A stretch of 64,000 nucleotides of DNA from positions 21,466,017 through 21,530,016 of the forward strand of contig NC_088307.1 of NCBI RefSeq assembly GCF_032854445.1, read 5' to 3'. Both the position numbers and the translations under genes were made by a program. The DNA is from Liolophura sinensis. Lineage: Eukaryota > Mollusca > Polyplacophora > Chitonida > Chitonidae. Of this stretch, positions 54,471 to 64,000 are shown piece by piece (position 1 is the first letter of the stretch; the number at the start of each line of letters is the position of its first letter). The notes beneath the pieces were generated by a model. The model was given only the letters and a program-made list of their open reading frames with translations. It ran no database searches and had not been told where the DNA came from.

Positions 54471-54636
54471 GTTTATTCATTTATTTATTTGATTGGCGTT
54501 TTACGCCGTACTCAAGAATATTTTGCTAATACGACGGCGGCCAGCATTATGGTGGGATGAAACCGGGCAGATTGCGTGTTGAACCCACGACCATCCGTAG
54601 ATTGTTGCCAGACCTTTCCAGTTACGGCCGGGGAGG
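54471..54636 (-). mobile_element. SINE-A, 5'-truncated, 12-bp target duplication
   Basis: AAAATGTGGACT flanks it at 54459-54470 and 54637-54648. Tail and body to AGTTACGGCCGGGGAGG are present; the tRNA head is missing. Confidence 0.95.
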
Positions 54637-54648
54637 AAAATGTGGACT

Positions 54649-55374
54649 GTTCGCATCTAATAATTCATGTGTACTTGTAAAAAGTTAAAATTTAGGCTAA
54701 CAGCGCCTCATGCAGATACCTGTTTCTCCCCATTTAATCATGTATGTGACTTTGAAAAAAAAATAAAAATTTGGGCCATCTACATGACGGTGCCCCATGC
54801 AGTCCATGTTTCAAACAGATAAACAAGGGTTATAGCTTGATCCGAAGATTTGGGGGTTTTTTTTTTGACCTAAAACCACACCGTCATCGCAAAACTTAAA
54901 TTTTGGGTGCTATAGTAATCTTTTTACTTTGAAGTGGGTTAGACCTATAGCTGCCATCTTTATAGTTCTGTATTATAAAGTTAAAGCCACACCCAATCGA
55001 CTCCAACAACATGACAAACACACTAAGCTCGCTATGAGGGTGAAAACTGCGGGAAAGTTTGTCAGCCTCCGTTTCTACCTCCGTTTTAGGAGAGCTGGGA
55101 TTTCATCGGCTTCTTTCACCAATTAATCAGTGACCTGCTACATTATTTAACCCTTTGATCGAGTTACAGGCTCAACACAGTGGCTTCACTTACACAGCGT
55201 CAGTCAGGTCGAGCTATCTCTACAGTAGTGATAGTCCGGTCCTGGCAGTGAAAAACACCGTGATTGTTGTGCTGCCTTCATTTCTAATGTCTTGGTAAAC
55301 CCATACAATATTGATTGCAGATGACTGATGTACGCTAAGCCAGACAGAGAAGAGCTGAGGCATCCGTTTCTTTT
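54649..55374. other. array DNA downstream of module P, copy 3
   Basis: It shares AAAAGTTAAAATTTAGGCTA, TTTTACTTTGAAGTGGGTTA and AAAGCCACACCCAATCGACT with the region after P copy 2. 55077-55320 duplicates 53095-53335. No gene is called. Confidence 0.6.
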
Positions 55375-55790
55375 CCGACTGCCTCTTGTCAGTGTTTGTA
55401 GGAGCTGGTCGTTGGTTAGTTGTATAAGATGGTTGCCTTTCAATCGTCTGAACACACGAAGCGAGGGTTCAATACCAGTTTTGGACAGGGTACATTTGAG
55501 ATGCCCTTGCCTCATTTTCGGAGGGATCACGTGGTATTCGTTTGGCTGATTATGTGTTCTTACATGAAATCTCCTGGGGATCACGTACTTGTTATTAAAA
55601 TGGCATGAACACTATTTTCGGATTACGAGTCAACATGTTTGTGCCACACATCAGAAACTTCATCTTTTATTTGGCAAGAAATATTCTACAATACGATGTT
55701 AAACATAATCAAAGCGATTGTCTGACGAATAGAAAGATAATACTTTGGCTAGAGCTCGTAAGAGCTATATCTATTAATCTGGGAAAAGTT
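55375..55790 (+). mobile_element. SINE-D, most complete copy
   Basis: Head: GACTGCCTCTTGTCAGTGTT, TGGTTAGTTGTATAAG (A-box-like), GGGTTCAATACC (B-box-like). Body: TTTTGGACAGGGTACATTTG, GGAGGGATCACGTGGTATTC, TTCTTACATGAAATCTCCTG, TTTCGGATTACGAGTCAACA. Tail: ATATTCTACAATACGATGTT then AAACATAATCAAAGC, related to the SINE-A tail. A 126-codon minus frame here is a shadow. Confidence 0.7.
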
Positions 55791-55794
55791 TAAT

Positions 55795-56000
55795 TATATA
55801 TTATGTATTTATAATATCATAATTATACTACTACGGCCAACATTATGGTGGGAGGAAACCACGAACTTTGGAGGAAAGACCACGACTGACGAGAAGCCAG
55901 AATAAGCTGGACTTGAACTCAGAGCGATGACAAAGGAGGGAGGCTCGTGGATCATTGTGCGACGTTCGAACGTTTACCAACAGGCCACACGGGCCCGATG
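55795..56000 (-). mobile_element. decayed SINE-A in the array
   Basis: CATAATTATACTACTACGGC then CAACATTATGGTGGGAGGAA, AGCTGGACTTGAACTCAGAG and a head remnant ACAGGCCACACGGGCCC lie at the same array position as 49765-49960. Confidence 0.8.
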
Positions 56001-56019
56001 GATAACTTTCACAGTACTG

Positions 56020-56425
56020 TTCAAAACATGTTAAGTTCACTGCTAGCGTTTATGTGTTGCATTGACCCTTCTTGAAATAAAACCAACATTCCACTCATGA
56101 CAAGTATGTGTCCTTCACATAATGACCCATTATGTTTTTATTTTGTATCTTACAAAAGCAACACAAAAACTTATCAACAAAATGGGCAAAACTGAAGACA
56201 AACATTATTTAGCCGAAAAGTTCCTATTAAACAAGCAAATGCGTTAGCATTTCCCAAATCTTACGCTGTCGTCGATACTCTGGATTTACTCAGTATCCTG
56301 TAAGTCTTATTGTGTCAAATGTTGGACCCAATGTCCGTTGGCCGTTCTGCTGTGTGTTTAATATTCTGTGCTCGCAGAATAACACATATTGTTTGAGAAC
56401 AGAGATGTGATGATGCACAGCGCTA
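56020..56425 (+). repeat. module K, copy 4
   Basis: GTTAAGTTCACTGCTAGCGT, CCAACATTCCACTCATGACA, AAAATGGGCAAAACTGAAGA and TATTGTGTCAAATGTTGGAC match copy 2 without the SINE, showing the pre-insertion state. Confidence 0.8.
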
Positions 56426-57065
56426 AACACAACAGCACTCAATTTTCTTCGTCATGCAGGTAAAAAGAGAAGACCACGCTTAAGGAAGCGATTTATTAAT
56501 TCGAAGTTAAGATAACAGCGATTTGGGACTCGGTGAAATTAAAGATGTCTCCTTTGACTTTGACTTGAGACCTCCTCATTACCTCATATCCTTGGGGATT
56601 AATACATCCCGTAACCACGTACCACGAGTTCGCCAAATGACCAATCAAACTCATTTTGCTGGTCTTGCTTGTCTTACATTAACTCTCAGCCACAACCTGT
56701 GCATGCTAAAATAAACATAAAAGGGTTTTGTTCATTGGACTGGGAGACGAAAGAAATCAAGGATTGTGCAAACATTGGTGATTATAAAGAAATGGAAATC
56801 GTCCATTAGCCCGGCGTACAGCTGGATCAGCGAAGAAATTCAAGCAAGAAGTGCCAGGCTACCATTACATATAAATGTGCGACAACAGCATTGCGGTAAA
56901 CTCAGCGTTCAGTTCTAATCAAGATTAATTGATTTCCCAGATTAAGAATTATATAAGCTGGCGTAGTAGGTTAGCTTGAAGTCTTGCCTTAATGCAAAAG
57001 AATTCGATTTTCCACTAAGCGTGATGATTATAGAGTTTGAAGGTAAGATAATCCCGAGGAAAGTC
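56425..57065 (+). repeat. module P, copy 4, start codon lost
   Basis: CATAAAAGGG (56716-56725) is kept. The position of the ATG in other copies is AGG here, and a deletion after GCG|GTAAAC shortens the frame to ...GKLSVQF-stop. The amino-acid pattern RIVQTLVIIKKWKSSISP is otherwise recognisable. Confidence 0.7.
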
Positions 57066-57240
57066 AAAGGCTTTAAACCACTCACTCAAGTGTTCATTTT
57101 CAGGGGCTGTCATGCAGTTAACTTGACAAAATTTGGTATGCAATCTCATACTTGCTTCCATAATTGCATTTATTCAGTGACACGTAACAACACAGGTTCC
57201 ACACTTGGATATGTTGGATGTCCATATTCTTGCGAACGAA

Positions 57241-57731
57241 AATGAACAGTTTTTCCAATTCATGATGTTAAACTCGATATGATCGGTTTGGAAGGCAAGA
57301 ACCTTTCTGCCTCTTCGACGTCAAAATTATTCAAAGGCCAATGACGTACGGGATAAAAGACGGAGTTCAACGTGTTTGACGGAGGGCGACACTTGTTACC
57401 TAAACTGCTATCGACTTAGCTGTAAACCCTGTTACTGACACTGCCATATTTGGAATTGTTTACAGGTTTTAGCGTAATATAACCTTGAGAAATAAATTTT
57501 ATTTTATCTCTTGTAGTATATGATCTCACTGCATTGTGATTTAGACATGAATGTTGGGAAATTAAAGCCAAGTAGTCTATTCGCAGAGACAGTAGTGTAG
57601 GCTGTATTACTGCGTGGAGTTTGTTCTAAACGCTTATTGGTGCAGTCATTGTAAAACAAATTACTCTCCACGCCTATGGTCCAGCAGGCAACTTGCTTTT
57701 AAATAATTATGAGGTCACCCGAGGAAATGAG
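57241..57731. other. unassigned sequence
   Basis: No feature recognised. Confidence 0.4.
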
Positions 57732-57859
57732 TGAGTGATTGTTTGGGGTTTAACGTCGTGCTCAACAATTTTTCAGTCATATGACGACGAAGGAATCCTT
57801 AGAGGGTATGTAATGTACCCCCTTGTTGCAGGACGGATTTCCACCGCTCTTTTATTTAG
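57732..57859 (-). mobile_element. SINE-B, 5'-truncated, 13-bp target duplication
   Basis: CCGAGGAAATGAG flanks it at 57719-57731 and 57860-57872. Only the tail (TTGTTTGGGGTTTAACGTCG) and body to CCACCGCTCTTTTATTTAG are present. Confidence 0.95.
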
Positions 57860-57872
57860 CCGAGGAAATGAG

Positions 57873-58339
57873 TTCTTTCTTTCGAAATTAAGCCCATGGA
57901 ATTACACATTGTGAATTAGAAAAAGTATTCTAACTGCTTTTTCTTAGTAATATAGACGTTCAACATGTCATTATGTAGATTTTGGGTTGTTACATGTCAC
58001 TGACAAAAGGTAAGTTTTGTAGCGCGTACGACTGATTTTACGGACAGCTAGACTGTAGTAATACCTGTGGACTTTGGAAAGTTAAAATAAGGGCCATTTG
58101 ACAATGTTTAATGTAGTTAACTTGACTCTATGTGGACTAGTTTATTCCCATCTAATCATACATGTTGACTTGAGCAAGTTCAACATTAGGTAATGCGATG
58201 AAGCCCAATGAGACATTGACTCAAAATGGATATACACAACATATATCTTAAATGGAGTAAACGTTTTTCAGTGCTATTAAGATAAATGTATCAGGCATTT
58301 AGATGGCGTGTAGTTTGTCTTTGTACTGTCTCTGTTTCA
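57873..58339. other. array-related and unassigned sequence
   Basis: 58060-58200 (GGAAAGTTAAAATAAGGGCC, AACTTGACTCTATGTGGACT) resembles the DNA downstream of module P, marking a diverged right edge of the array. Confidence 0.45.
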
Positions 58340-58735
58340 AATCTCTAATCTCTGGCGCTCTGATTTATGTAAGTGTCGAATTCCGCTTCACGTGGGGCTA
58401 GGAAACGTATATTCATCGTGTTGAATTAGATCGCCACGTTGGATATATGAACAGTTGCAATCAAAGCGCAACTGACATACATATTTTGTTATCGACAGCT
58501 GATATTCTAGCTCGGTACCTTGAACATCCCTTGCGTCTTTCCAACATCATTGACTTCTCCTTAAATGATTCCGTCTTATTTTCGTACTTTATATACTTTC
58601 ATATTTCTTTAGTGGTTTATATTGTAAGTTGTTTCGGGAATTGGCCTTGAGATTATTGACCTGGAACTTCTTTAATGGTTGACGGCTGATATACGAATGT
58701 TTCGACGCACAAATTCAGACATTCGCACGTATTCC
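58340..58735 (+). repeat. repeat R copy
   Basis: TTCATCGTGTTGAATTAGAT, CGCCACGTTGGATATATGAA, CAATCAAAGCGCAACTGACA, CTTGCGTCTTTCCAACATCA and GGTTGACGGCTGATATACGA are in order; one internal block is deleted. Confidence 0.85.
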
Positions 58736-59294
58736 AGAGAGAACTCACAGCAATCGCATTCGTTAGAGGTTCCTGGGTCATTGACAGAGAAGGCTAATCC
58801 TTCGGCCACAGATTCACCAATATGGCATACAGTATATCAAACGTGTTTTCATTGTATATTATTTGCCAAAGGTCGATGGTTTATTTCGCCACTCTAGTTT
58901 ACTCTAATCATAATCATTCATTCGTGCATTCACTGATTCCTTCATAATATACTCGTCGCCGTCGTATTTTTAAAGTAAACAATCCTTGAGTATGCGGGTT
59001 TGCATAACTGAGTATTCTGTATCATGAGCTTAGTACCTCCTGACGAAAAACGCCAAAACTTCCAACAAGAAACTCTCCAAACTGAAATTTCTAAACGACT
59101 TACAGTGACAATTTTGGCTGTTTCCAACAGCTGTGACATTTCGCAAAACCACGATGTCGTCTTACATAAAGTCCAGTCGTTCAGTGAATCGTTCATGCCA
59201 AAGATTTGACAGAACGACCGACTGATGGACAGACAGAGCGACATAATATAAGCGTTTCTCGCAGCCAAAATCTGTAAATACATTTATTTTCAGA
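58736..59294. other. unassigned sequence with a SINE-A tail remnant
   Basis: TCGTCGCCGTCGTATTTTTA (58952) and CAATCCTTGAGTATGCGGGT (58980) resemble a decayed SINE-A 3' end. A 113-codon minus frame (59283-58942) and an overlapping + frame have no domain support. Confidence 0.4.
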
Positions 59295-59435
59295 AAATAG
59301 AACCTTGACTGAGGTAAACTGACATGAGGTCGTATTTAAATGGTTACGCGTAATTATTTGCCAGATATCACCCTGTCGTCGCTGCTCTAGTTTTACTCCC
59401 TTTACTGTAAGTCTTTTATTATAGAATATAGCAAA
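59295..59435 (-). mobile_element. MITE-M fragment
   Basis: GAACCTTGACTGAGGTAAAC, TGACATGAGGTCGTATTTAA, CACCCTGTCGTCGCTGCTCT and TACTCCCTTTACTGTAAGTC are present in reverse orientation. Confidence 0.8.
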
Positions 59436-60361
59436 CAAACAGGCGATATTCTATCTGACTGCGTTTATGCAATATGAAGCTTAAACAGTTCAGGTCGAAA
59501 GGTTTAAGTTTACCTTGCAGCGAGAACAAACGCTTTAGCCTATTGACCCAGCGTGGACGCTTTGAAGGAGATGTTAGATTCGAAACGAATAGTACATATT
59601 GACAATGGAAGGCGAAGCGCTGTTAATTACGTTAGAGGGTGTATGGGCCTAGGTCAGTTAAGGTCGGAACGAAATTCCTGGAGACAGCAACTGTTGGTAC
59701 TAAAGGGTAACGAGTAGATCTCACTTCACTTAGACTGGCGTTTCAAGAGAAATCAATACGTTTACAGTATGTCACTGGAATCCGTGATAACCCTTGTTGG
59801 TGGCCTTCCCTAGAGTGGTCAGTGGTTAGTATCACCGGAATTTAATAATGTTCCTGCCATGACTGGGATGTCGGTGTAAATTGTGATTTATGCGAGTTAG
59901 CGCCCTTTTGGCCATTCAACTGAGCCCCACAGGTGGCGCCCCGTCGTAAGACTTGGCGGGGAATGTCTGGACGTAAACTGATATATATGTGACTGGACCG
60001 AGGTCTGGTCGATTGAGGCTGACAGCAATTATTTTGATGATGATAGGTACTATTCTCAATGACACACTAGACAGCCTGCACAGTTGTCCTGAAGGATACA
60101 CGACTTCATCATAGTCCAAACGGTTGAGATGTTCTTAAATGAATAGCGACCTTATAGAAACTCAGAGCACTCCCAGACCTCCGTACATCGTTTCATAAGA
60201 TTTAGTCCGAAGGAGACACTTTTTCACTTGCTCTCGCCAATCGAAATTCACTCAGAATTCAATAATACTGTATTTTCCCTGATATTAAAGAGTAACTAGA
60301 AATAGAGTGATACCCCGCAGTTCAAGAAAAATGTCTTAAAACGGACTCCTGTCTTGATTTG
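59436..60361. other. unassigned sequence
   Basis: No gene or repeat recognised. Confidence 0.4.
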
Positions 60362-60515
60362 ACCTGCCCCGATAGCTCACTTGGTAGAGCATCCGTTTCG
60401 GTGACGGTGCATCCAGGGTCAATCCCGGGGCTGAGCATAAAAAGGGAATAGTGCAACTATATATCAGTATAATGACTCGCGCGGGGCGGCTTACTTACCT
60501 TCAGTAAGGCTGATT
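60362..60515 (+). mobile_element. SINE-B, tRNA-head half
   Basis: GCCCCGATAGCTCACTTGGT (A box TAGCTCACTTGG) and GGGTCAATCCCGG (B box) are followed by a shortened body to TTACTTACCTTCAGTAAG. The 3' half is missing, the reverse of the usual truncation. Confidence 0.85.
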
Positions 60516-62425
60516 AATGTGACGGTTGAGGGTATGCTGACATGACGAAGTCTCAAGACGGACGACTGGATTTGTGAGGTTTTACTTTTAGTATCAAAAG
60601 ACACAAGAAGTGATGATGAAAGAGACTCAAATTATTACGTCACTACTGCATGCCTTGTTTTCATCACATCAGTTACCAAAAAAATGTCTGCAATTGTTGC
60701 CAACAGAAATAAGGCAAAAAACAACCCAGACATTTTGGCAGATGCAGTTCACTGAATCAAATACGGATTAGCATTGACCAAAGTGAATTAAGTTCTGTGG
60801 AGTACAATGCTATTAATACCCTATTTATTTAGCAGTCCGGACGATTTTAGTCATCAAAAGACGAATTTTGATCCATTTTTTTTAAAAGCTATGATCGTTT
60901 CCGTTCACTTGAAAATATTAAAAATTCCACGTTAGTATCTCTCACAATACATAAACACTTCGAACCGGACTGACTTCTGACCTTCAGCTATCCTATGCTA
61001 GACAGACCTACTTCCACGTGGTAAGCAATAAGACCGGGAAGCGATCCATATAGCAATAAACCATGGACGGCGACAGATCAAATCGGATACAGGGCCAGCT
61101 AAGTCAATTGATGTCTACCGGTGGTATTGTTATCCTTCAGTAACGTGGTCAACCACTGGAAAGTACTAACCCTTTGAATTACCTTCGCCGAAATAGACGC
61201 TGTGGACTACATTGTAAACAAATACATCCCTGGCATAGGATGTGTATGATCACTGGGTGATAGGGGTGTGTGGAGAAGCCCTTGTTATGGAGGAAGTGGA
61301 AGGAGAGTGTGGGATGACGCGCAAGAAACGTACATATAACCATTTTCGTTCTTTTTCACATTCTGTTGCAAACCACGTGTTTGTGAGCTCTAGATGACGT
61401 AACAAAAAAAATGACCTGCAGTGTGTTAAAGAACCCTCGGCCATAAATATGATTGCAAGAGCTACTGTGTTTACAAGGTAAACCTCCAACGATTTAGAAA
61501 ACTTAAGAAAGGCCAATGAAAACATCAGCTGGGCTCCTCTGCATGTCTAGATGTACTTGGGATAAACGATTGATGAATGTTGTTTAAAGATTTCACGAGA
61601 TTTTATGTTTAAAAGCCTATTATAAAACATTATTTAGAAAACAGAAATGACCTTGAAAAAAATGACCAAGGTGAAGAAAAGAGATAGGATTATTCTTGAA
61701 GACTAAGTGTAAAAAGTGCGTTGTGTAAGTTTTGTAAACGTGTTTAGAAGCCTTAGGGGACATTAACGGCTCGATCTGTTTAAATCGTGTGACGGCCACC
61801 TGAAAGCACTTACTTTGGATATTTTTCCTGTTATAACGTTCGTTATGTTACACTGCTTACAGCCCATGCACACAACGCTCTCTAAGGTCATTGGGGTTGA
61901 CCCCCTATTTGATACATCGTGTTTTCTTCATTGTTATGCTCGGGGAATGAACTCGTCCAGACTGATGCTGAACGGGTCTGTGTTTGACCTAGATTTGGGC
62001 AGTTTAATGTTTGGTCTGGTCCTTTGTTTCCGGATATTCCATGTCATGGGGAATCTTAACGGCAGTTTCGCCTGTCGGGAAATTCCGTTTTGAAATTAGG
62101 GAATTTTTGCTACTGAGAGCTGATTATGCCTTCGTGCCTTTTAACACGGTCATTTGGGAAACTCTGCTTTCGTGTACGATCACACATCTAGTGAGTTTTT
62201 CGTCACCCAGTAATCTTGTGTTTGAGACATCTGTTCTGAGCTTTTATTACTCATTGATTCTTCGTGCTGTGACGTACTTTTATCCAAGATTCACTACAGG
62301 TGGCGTTGCCCTCGAGGCCACATCATGTCAAGACCCGAGGACTACATTTTTAACTACTGGCATAGGCTTGGGACTTTATACCTAACCAGTTTCCAAGGGA
62401 AGAGTGTGGCTATCAGAGAGGTTGG
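60516..62425. other. unassigned sequence with two overlapping open frames
   Basis: A 92-codon frame (61815-62093) and a 124-codon frame (62011-62385) overlap on the + strand in different phases. Both are hydrophobic-rich and lack recognisable motifs or clear splice sites. They could be fragments of a gene continuing outside my ability to see, but no call is made. Confidence 0.35.
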
Positions 62426-62790
62426 GGTGAGTGAGTGAGTGCTTGGGGTTTAACGCTGTACTCAACAATTTTTCAGTCATATGACGACGAAGGAATCCTT
62501 AGGGTGCATGTACGTGTAATGTGCCTCCTTGTTGCAGGACGGATTTCCACCGCTCTTTTATTTAGTGCTGCTTCACTGAGACGACTTACCGAAGGCAAGT
62601 AAGTCGCCCCGCCCGAGCCTTTATACTGATACAGGTCAACCAGTCGTTGCACTATCTCCTTCATGCTGAACGCCTAGCGAGGAAGTTACAACTTCATCTT
62701 TTAAAGTCTTAGGTGTGACTCGATCAAGGATTGATCCTGGATTTACCGCTCCCGAAGCGGACGCTCTAACAACTGTGCTATCCGGGCCGG
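62426..62790 (-). mobile_element. SINE-B, full length, 13-bp target duplication
   Basis: TCAGAGAGGTTGG flanks it perfectly at 62413-62425 and 62791-62803. Tail (GAGTGAGTGCTTGGGGTTTA), body (GGACGGATTTCCACCGCTCT) and complete tRNA head (GATCAAGGATTGATCCTGGA, CTGTGCTATCCGGGCCGG) are present. It is the reference copy of the family here. Confidence 0.97.
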
Positions 62791-62803
62791 TCAGAGAGGT
62801 TGG

Positions 62804-63439
62804 ATATAACCATTTGTCAGTGTAAGATTGATTGTCAGGTGAATACCAGTGTTATCTTTCAGCTTTGGAATTCACGAGAGACTGTGGATTTACGTATTTC
62901 TGTGGCCTGAGACTTGACATCGAGGCGGTGGGAGAGACGCTTAGTTTATGTTACGATTGCTCACACTTCCAGCCTATTAATACGTAGACATACAAAACAG
63001 ATGAAACAGAATAGATTAGTGCGGCGACTTGTTCTACAATTTTAGCTCTTCCAATTTTACTGTACTAAAATAAACGACAAAGACATTAAAATTACGTTAC
63101 ATTGTATGGACCTGCTCAGTAACTGTCCTAATATTGATGATGAGCAGACGACAAACAAGTGTCTATGATCAAAACACTGAGAGATTTATTCGTAATATTT
63201 CCTGATTAATATTTAAGTCATTTTCAACACATTCAACAAAACTGATAAATGGTTTCATGGACAATGAGTTAATTTCCCGTTTTTGATTGAACTGCAAATC
63301 TTCAGGTTGTACTGACAGGTTTTTGATTAAAATTTGGATCGATGCAATTTCTTTCAAACAATTAAGGCTCTGAGATTGTTCTGTTGAATGTGAATAATGC
63401 ACATATCTTTAAATATGGCCTTCATTTATATTTTTTACA
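62804..63439. other. unassigned sequence
   Basis: A 77-codon minus frame (63402-63169) lacks motifs. Nothing else is recognised. Confidence 0.4.
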
Positions 63440-63550
63440 TTTGTTACATTATAATTAAAGAAGTACAACACAGAGACTAAACCAGAGCAGCGAAGACAGT
63501 ATGATAGCTGGCAAATGGTCACACGCAAGCGATGAAATACGACCAATGCA
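63440..63550 (+). mobile_element. MITE-M 5' fragment
   Basis: ATAATTAAAGAAGTACAACA, CAGAGACTAAACCAGAGCAG and GATAGCTGGCAAATGGTCAC then ACACGCAAGCGATG match the left terminal repeat and first third of the family. Confidence 0.8.
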
Positions 63551-64000
63551 CATGGGCAAAAACTTTCTGGGCCAAGTTGAAAAGGCTTAAAGTGATATCC
63601 AGCATTCTTTTTTTTCCAGCTAAAGAGACTTTAATATGAATATGAAAACCACACTTGGAATAAGTACTAAATAGTCTTTTTGATGAAGGGTACTGTACTT
63701 ACAGGTGGTTTGTTAATTTAATTTAGTGTTTCTTTCACCTACAATACGACATTATGTAAAATGTTTCCATGTTGTTGCTCCCTCATTAGGCTTGGTCTGT
63801 TCCTACACGCATCATGACCAACATGTTTTGCTGGACATAGTCTGTTTCATCCGCCATAAAACGTATCACACAAAATCGATTTGTTTGTATCTATATGCAT
63901 ATCAGTGTAAGCAGTAAGCTTGATATCAATATCAAGTGTAAGCGGAAGAAAAAATCAATTCATACACAGGAATGTTAGGCGACTGATCACACATTACCAG
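63551..64000. other. unassigned sequence at the window end
   Basis: A small inverted repeat (CTTGATAT and ATATCAAG near 63919-63936) is the only structure seen. Confidence 0.4.

Larger units (their letters stand above)
46925..57240 (+). repeat. multi-kilobase duplication array (modules K, P and inserted SINEs)
   Basis: Module P occurs at about 46925, 50690, 53755 and 56425 (steps of 3.75, 3.08 and 2.67 kb), all on the + strand. Between them recur module K, SINE-D, decayed SINE-A copies and repeat R, with shared junctions (for example R to K at 49235 and 53640; SINE-D to decayed SINE-A at 47960, 49750 and 55790). Between P copies 1 and 2 there is an extra K plus SINE-D set without P. Shared insertion junctions show that blocks were duplicated after the SINEs landed. 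Later SINE-A insertions (48552, 50042, 52215, 54471) are private to single units. Confidence 0.8.

Noticed and set aside
55204-55584. 126-codon minus-strand frame
   Set aside because: It is antisense to SINE-D and to a duplicated array segment, and is not open in the other copies.

Overview
The window looks like AT-rich, intron-bearing animal nuclear DNA, most likely from a mollusc. There are no operons, no ribosome-binding sites and no long prokaryote-like reading frames. It is densely packed with tRNA-headed SINEs whose 3' tail (ending in a GTACGGCGTAAAACACCAAT-like core) I recall from gastropod and bivalve genomes. The mollusc assignment is inference; the repeats and the gene model are read directly from the sequence.

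One convincing protein gene is present on the + strand. Four exons (28379-28424, 38573-38698, 39202-39318, 39920-41820) join in frame through three phase-1 introns with GT-AG ends, giving 729 residues. The product has an 18-residue signal peptide, an eight-cysteine Ly6/uPAR-like (three-finger) domain ending in CLCDENLCN, a furin-type RAKR site, a very long charged and Thr-rich stalk with repeated RPRYW blocks, and a hydrophobic C-terminal tail like a GPI-anchor signal. A polyadenylation signal lies at 43723. Intron 1 is about 10.1 kb and full of repeats. No database name could be assigned.

Everything else that I can name is repeat-derived. Working names used below: SINE-A (tRNA head, 3' tail GAGTACGGCGTAAAACACCA), SINE-B (tRNA head with A box TAGCACAGTTGG, tail ending in CACTCACTCAC), SINE-C (another tRNA head, CACATTATACTGACACCGGG core), SINE-D (head with GGGTTCAA and ACTTTGGACAGGG), MITE-M (about 350 bp, inverted ends, TTAA target), repeat R (about 480 bp, many copies), repeat T (about 290 bp, two copies), and modules K and P of a local duplication array. 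SINE-A, -B and -D share a related 3' core.

Layout: 0-1.3 kb is an 86-bp satellite. 2-28 kb is interspersed repeats, with a Penelope-type GIY-YIG endonuclease relic (10.8-11.1 kb), a Tc1/mariner-like element with terminal inverted repeats (15.9-16.5 kb) and a 29-bp minisatellite (23.3 kb). 28.4-43.7 kb is the Ly6-like gene. 44.5-58 kb is an old multi-kilobase duplication array: module P, carrying CCAAT and TATA-like motifs followed by a short open frame, occurs four times, with partly re-shuffled neighbours. 58-64 kb is repeats and unassigned DNA. The two most worthwhile targets are the Ly6-stalk gene and the P-module array.
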